Assembly (NCBI GenBank): GCA_017882655.1
Contig: JADGPB010000084.1
Span: 1-8,456, forward strand
Length of the DNA: 8,456 bases
Source: Propionibacteriales bacterium
GTDB taxonomy: Bacteria > Actinomycetota > Actinomycetes > Propionibacteriales > Propionibacteriaceae
Direction of reading: 5' to 3'
Notes under the pieces: generated by a model
The model's input: only the letters and a program-made list of their open reading frames with translations
Told to the model about the DNA's origin: nothing
Database searches by the model: none
Shown here: piece by piece, positions 6,261 through 8,456 of the stretch
Numbering within the stretch: the stretch's first letter is position 1
How the letters are laid out: every line of letters begins with the position of its first letter
Made by a program: the position numbers and the translations under genes

Positions 6261-6304
6261 TCGCGGCACATGCGAGGTCAGGGGCATCTGGCGAGAAGGA
6301 CAGT

Positions 6305-6378
6305 TGGAGCGGGCGACGGGAATCGAACCCGCACTGTCAGCTTGGGAAGCTGATGTTCTGCCATTGAACTACGCCCGC
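6305..6378 (-). tRNA. tRNA-Gly, anticodon CCC, with encoded CCA
   Basis: The minus strand folds into a complete cloverleaf of 71 bases plus CCA. The acceptor stem GCGGGCG/CGCCCGC pairs over all 7 positions, the D stem is GTTC/GAAC, the anticodon stem is TCAGC/GCTGA, and the T arm GCGGG-TTCGATT-CCCGT has one G-T pair. The loop TTCCCAA gives anticodon CCC (complement of 6344-6346), which reads GGG. The discriminator is T at 6308 and CCA (6305-6307) is encoded in the genome. The gene lies 40 bases downstream of the site-2 protease stop on the same strand but has its own candidate -10. No duplicate of its 3' end (attachment site) appears in the window. Confidence 0.97.
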
Positions 6379-6401
6379 GCGGCCGTGGCCGAGCGGGGAC
6401 C

Positions 6402-6407
6402 AGCATA
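6402..6407 (-). promoter_or_regulatory. Candidate -10 element of tRNA-Gly
   Basis: On the minus strand this reads TATGCT (TAnnnT), about 24 bases before the mature tRNA 5' end, predicting a 5' leader of about 17 bases. TCGCAG, 17 bases upstream, is a poor -35 and lies inside the end of the protease gene. Confidence 0.4.
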
Positions 6408-6418
6408 GCGGCCGCCGC

Positions 6419-7591
6419 TCAGGGCTGCGAGCCGGTCCGTGCCGCCCGCTGCAGCTCGAGACGGGCTCGGCGCGGGCCGAACAGGCTCCCCCGCCGGTAC
6501 ATCTCCTTGTCGAGATCGGCCCGCCAGACGAGTCCGTACCGGCCCTCCTCCGTACGTATCGCGATCACGGGGTACGACGTGGCGACCATCACGTCGGCCT
6601 GGTTGCTGATGTCGTCGTCGAGCACTGCATCCTGCACCCAGTCAGGCCCGGGCGCGAGGAGCATCTCGTCGCCTGCCGTGCGCACATCCCGGCGGCGAGG
6701 ACCGCCCGCCCCGACCACGAGCACGCCGATGGGCTTCTCGTCGTCGTCGAGTACGAGGACGCCGGAGCCCCGCTTGTACGTGGCGTCGATGATGTCCAGA
6801 CGCGTGTGAAGCGGCACAGTCTCCGTGGGACGCGCAATGCTTCGGGTGAGGATCTGATCGGTGAGGTGCCGCCGCCGTACGACCCTGAGCAACTGGCTCG
6901 TCTCTCGCCACAGCACAGCGACCAGCAGTCCGACCCACACCATGTCGACAGGACGCGGCAGCTGCCCGGCCAGAACGATCGGGACGCCGAGGAACAGCGC
7001 AGCGGCGGCGACGACGACGAACCGCCCGGACCACGCACCGACCTCCATGCCGGACGTCTCCGACTGGGTCACCCAGTGCACGACGCCGCTCACCACCAGG
7101 CCGCCGTCCTGCGGCAGCCCCGGAAGGATGTGGTAGATGAACATCCCCAGGTTCAGCACCATGAACGGCACGACCGTGAGCGACCAAGCGGCGACCTGGC
7201 GGTTGTAGTACGAGAGCAGCGCAGTCGCGAGGTTCGCCAACGGACCGGCGAGGGCGACGAGCATCGCGCGCCCCGGTCCGTACGGGATCCGCGTCCGCAC
7301 GTGCCCGGCCCAGACGTCGAGCACGATCAGGTGCACCGGGACACGCAACGCCAGCGACATCAGCGCGTGGCCTGCCTCATGGATGGCCACAGCCGCCAGG
7401 AGACAGCCCCACCACAGCAGGGCCGCCTTCGCCCCGTCGGTGATCGTGACGGAGTTGAGCTCGCCGTCCGCGAGGAGGATGACGAGGAGGCCGATCAGCA
7501 GGTACGGCCATGACTGGCCGACGGAGATCGGGACCTTGCCCAGGCGCGCCACCGTGAACGGCTTGCCGGCCGGCGACGTGAGCATGATCAC
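6419..7591 (-). CDS. Site-2 protease family protein (M50 metalloprotease) with C-terminal CBS-like region
   Basis: This 390-residue membrane protein is a zinc-dependent intramembrane protease of the M50 family, which cleaves membrane-bound substrates such as anti-sigma factors. About six helices lie in residues 28-228. HEAGH at 71-75 gives the HExxH zinc ligands His71 and His75 and catalytic Glu72. LAGPLANL (114-121) and NLGMFIYHILPGLPQDGG (147-164) supply the conserved Asn and the third ligand, Asp162 of the DG motif; Gln161 replaces the more usual Leu. Residues 240-365 form a soluble cytosolic region resembling degenerate CBS or regulatory repeats, as in the Rip3-like M50 group. GTG 7591 is chosen because GAGGAGGTAA is ideally placed before it; ATG 7585 would be too distant. 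In many actinobacteria such a protease gene lies near the tRNA A58 methyltransferase and Pup-proteasome genes, but here a SanA-like gene is upstream. Its substrate is unknown. Confidence 0.88.
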   Translation of the reverse strand: MIMLTSPAGKPFTVARLGKVPISVGQSWPYLLIGLLVILLADGELNSVTITDGAKAALLWWGCLLAAVAIHEAGHALMSLALRVPVHLIVLDVWAGHVRTRIPYGPGRAMLVALAGPLANLATALLSYYNRQVAAWSLTVVPFMVLNLGMFIYHILPGLPQDGGLVVSGVVHWVTQSETSGMEVGAWSGRFVVVAAAALFLGVPIVLAGQLPRPVDMVWVGLLVAVLWRETSQLLRVVRRRHLTDQILTRSIARPTETVPLHTRLDIIDATYKRGSGVLVLDDDEKPIGVLVVGAGGPRRRDVRTAGDEMLLAPGPDWVQDAVLDDDISNQADVMVATSYPVIAIRTEEGRYGLVWRADLDKEMYRRGSLFGPRRARLELQRAARTGSQP

Positions 7592-7599
7592 GAGCGATT

Positions 7600-7606
7600 A
7601 CCTCCT
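7600..7606 (-). promoter_or_regulatory. Ribosome binding site of the site-2 protease
   Basis: The minus strand reads AGGAGGT, an exact anti-16S match, 8 bases before GTG 7591. It selects GTG 7591 over ATG 7585, which would be 14 bases away. Confidence 0.85.
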
Positions 7607-7651
7607 CAGTCCACATGATCCCTGATCGCCTCACCGAACGCGACGCCGCAG

Positions 7652-7678
7652 GGCGCGAGCCGCCGAACTTGCTCGGCC
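7652..7678 (-). terminator. Stem-loop after the SanA/YdcF-like gene, weak terminator candidate
   Basis: GGCCGAGC and GCTCGCGCC on the minus strand pair over 8 positions with one bulged C and a 10-base loop, starting 4 bases past the stop of the SanA-like gene. No T-run follows. It lies in the 91-base gap before the protease gene, so readthrough into that gene cannot be excluded. Confidence 0.3.
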
Positions 7679-7682
7679 AGGA

Positions 7683-8363
7683 TCAGCGGCCGAGCGCCGT
7701 GTCGATCGCGGTCTGGCGATCGCCCAGGATCGGCTGGCGCCGGGAGATGAGGTCGTAGGCCATCTTGATCCCCGCAGGGATCTCGCGCAGCACGCCGTTG
7801 CCCCACGTGTCCGGGCTGGTCGTCTTCACGGTCTCGTCGCCCACACCGACGGCGTCGAGCCCGATCGTTCGGCACGTCGCGAGCGCCCGCGGCATGTGGT
7901 AGCTCTGGGTGACCAACGTGGCGCTCGTGACGCCGAAGATCCGTACCGCCCGCACGCACGAGTCGTACGTGTCGAAGCCGGCGTAGTCAGCGACGACCTT
8001 CATGTCAGGCACGCCGCGGCCGATGAGGTAGTTCCGCATCGCGTCCGGCTCGTTGTAGTGCACGTCGCCGTTGTCGCCGGAGACGAGGATGGCCTTGACC
8101 TTCCCGGCCTTCCAGAGGTCGTACGCGATGTCGAGGCGGGCCTTCAGGAAGTCTGACGGTGACTTGTTCGGCAGCACCTCGGCCCCGAACACCAGGGCTA
8201 CGTCACGTACGGGCACGGTCGCCGACGTGTACGTGCGGCCGAGCGTCGAGCCCCACGCGTACAGGGTGGGGCTGAACCCGAGCACACCCGCGACACAGAC
8301 GGCTACGGCGATCCGGCCGAGAACGCGTCCGCGAGTCGGCGGAGAAGGGATGGCGTTGCTCAC
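7683..8363 (-). CDS. SanA/YdcF-like DUF218 (ElyC/SanA/YdcF family) envelope protein
   Basis: This 226-residue protein has a basic N-terminus and one membrane helix at about 15-35, with the rest probably outside the cell. The DUF218 domain shows VALVFGAEV (55-63), RLDIAYDLWKAGKVKAILVSGDN (76-98), NEPDAM (104-109), DYAGFDTYDSCVRA (126-139) and TQSYHMPRA (152-160). This combination is closest to SanA, which in enterobacteria affects vancomycin exclusion at high temperature and envelope barrier function; the enzymatic reaction is not established. Length fits SanA (about 240). GTG 8363 is the start that keeps the helix N-terminal, with no in-frame ATG until Met109. There is no Shine-Dalgarno site, but TACGCT lies just upstream, suggesting a leaderless mRNA. 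It is 91 bases before the site-2 protease on the same strand, so joint transcription is possible but not shown. Confidence 0.87.
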   Translation of the reverse strand: MSNAIPSPPTRGRVLGRIAVAVCVAGVLGFSPTLYAWGSTLGRTYTSATVPVRDVALVFGAEVLPNKSPSDFLKARLDIAYDLWKAGKVKAILVSGDNGDVHYNEPDAMRNYLIGRGVPDMKVVADYAGFDTYDSCVRAVRIFGVTSATLVTQSYHMPRALATCRTIGLDAVGVGDETVKTTSPDTWGNGVLREIPAGIKMAYDLISRRQPILGDRQTAIDTALGR

Positions 8364-8370
8364 GGCTGCC

Positions 8371-8376
8371 AGCGTA
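8371..8376 (-). promoter_or_regulatory. Candidate -10 element giving a leaderless SanA-like mRNA
   Basis: The minus strand reads TACGCT (TAnnnT), with its last T 7 bases before the G of GTG 8363. A normal start-site distance places +1 at 8363-8364, so the mRNA would begin with the start codon. No good -35 is visible. The rest of 8364-8456 shows nothing I can annotate. Confidence 0.4.
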
Positions 8377-8456
8377 CGTGGCAGGCGGGCAACTCCCGCT
8401 GAAGGCTCGCGCCCCTCCCTGCCTGGTGGACCGTGTCCGACTAGGTGCGACCGGGC

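Larger units (their letters stand above)
6139..6304. other. Convergent intergenic region between the ClC gene and tRNA-Gly
   Basis: No gene is supported in these 166 bases. They hold the stem-loop at 6152-6175, a 16-base perfect palindrome at 6245-6260, and outer arms GCATGT (6223-6228) / ACATGC (6268-6273). Termination of both facing transcripts is the simplest role. Confidence 0.5.

Noticed and set aside
6305..6378. tRNA-Gly as an integration site for a mobile element
   Set aside because: No integrase, no repeated tRNA 3' end and no foreign gene content is seen on either side within the window.
6190..6408. A 72-codon plus-strand frame with GIEPALSAWEADVLPLNYARA
   Set aside because: This is the antisense translation of the tRNA-Gly gene, a well-known artefact of tRNA regions; it has no ribosome site or independent support.

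Overview
The window looks like chromosomal DNA from a high-GC actinobacterium, with base composition near two-thirds GC by eye. GTG starts are common, with strong purine-rich Shine-Dalgarno sites at four of the genes and little or none at two. The gene families are ones usual in Nocardioidaceae and related Propionibacteriales. That lineage is inferred from family resemblance and was not tested. The window has no insertion sequence, phage gene, CRISPR array, rRNA gene or obvious acquired island.

Layout. (1) Bases 1-1339, plus strand: the 3' part of an acetyl-CoA hydrolase/transferase family gene, most like succinyl-CoA:acetate CoA-transferase. (2) Bases 1400-2577, plus strand: a two-gene unit. 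A four-helix membrane protein overlaps by 4 bases (GTGA) a cytosolic PemK/MazF-fold protein whose catalytic positions look substituted. (3) Bases 2646-3239, plus strand: a small membrane-anchored Thr/Pro-rich protein with a 21-bp tandem repeat and a very aromatic C-terminus closed by two cysteines. A strong intrinsic terminator follows it. (4) Bases 3293-4549, minus strand: a polytopic DUF998-like membrane protein with a Pro/Glu-rich segment and a last C-terminal helix. (5) Bases 4747-6138, plus strand: a ClC-family anion transporter, divergent from (4). (6) Bases 6305-6378, minus strand: tRNA-Gly(CCC). (7) Bases 6419-7591, minus strand: a site-2 protease (M50) with a C-terminal regulatory-like domain. 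(8) Bases 7683-8363, minus strand: a SanA/YdcF-like DUF218 envelope protein, possibly read from a leaderless mRNA.

From base 1400 onward, six of the seven protein genes encode membrane or envelope proteins, but only the 1400/2023 pair is clearly coupled. The rest appear to be separate transcription units, divided by a convergent terminator at 3264-3302, a divergent gap at 4550-4746 and a convergent gap at 6139-6304. The window reads mainly as ordinary core chromosome. The least explained items are the Thr/Pro-rich protein with the Cys-bracketed aromatic tail, the degenerate MazF-fold protein coupled to a membrane protein, and a strong over-use of the word CGTACG linked to Val-Arg codon pairs.
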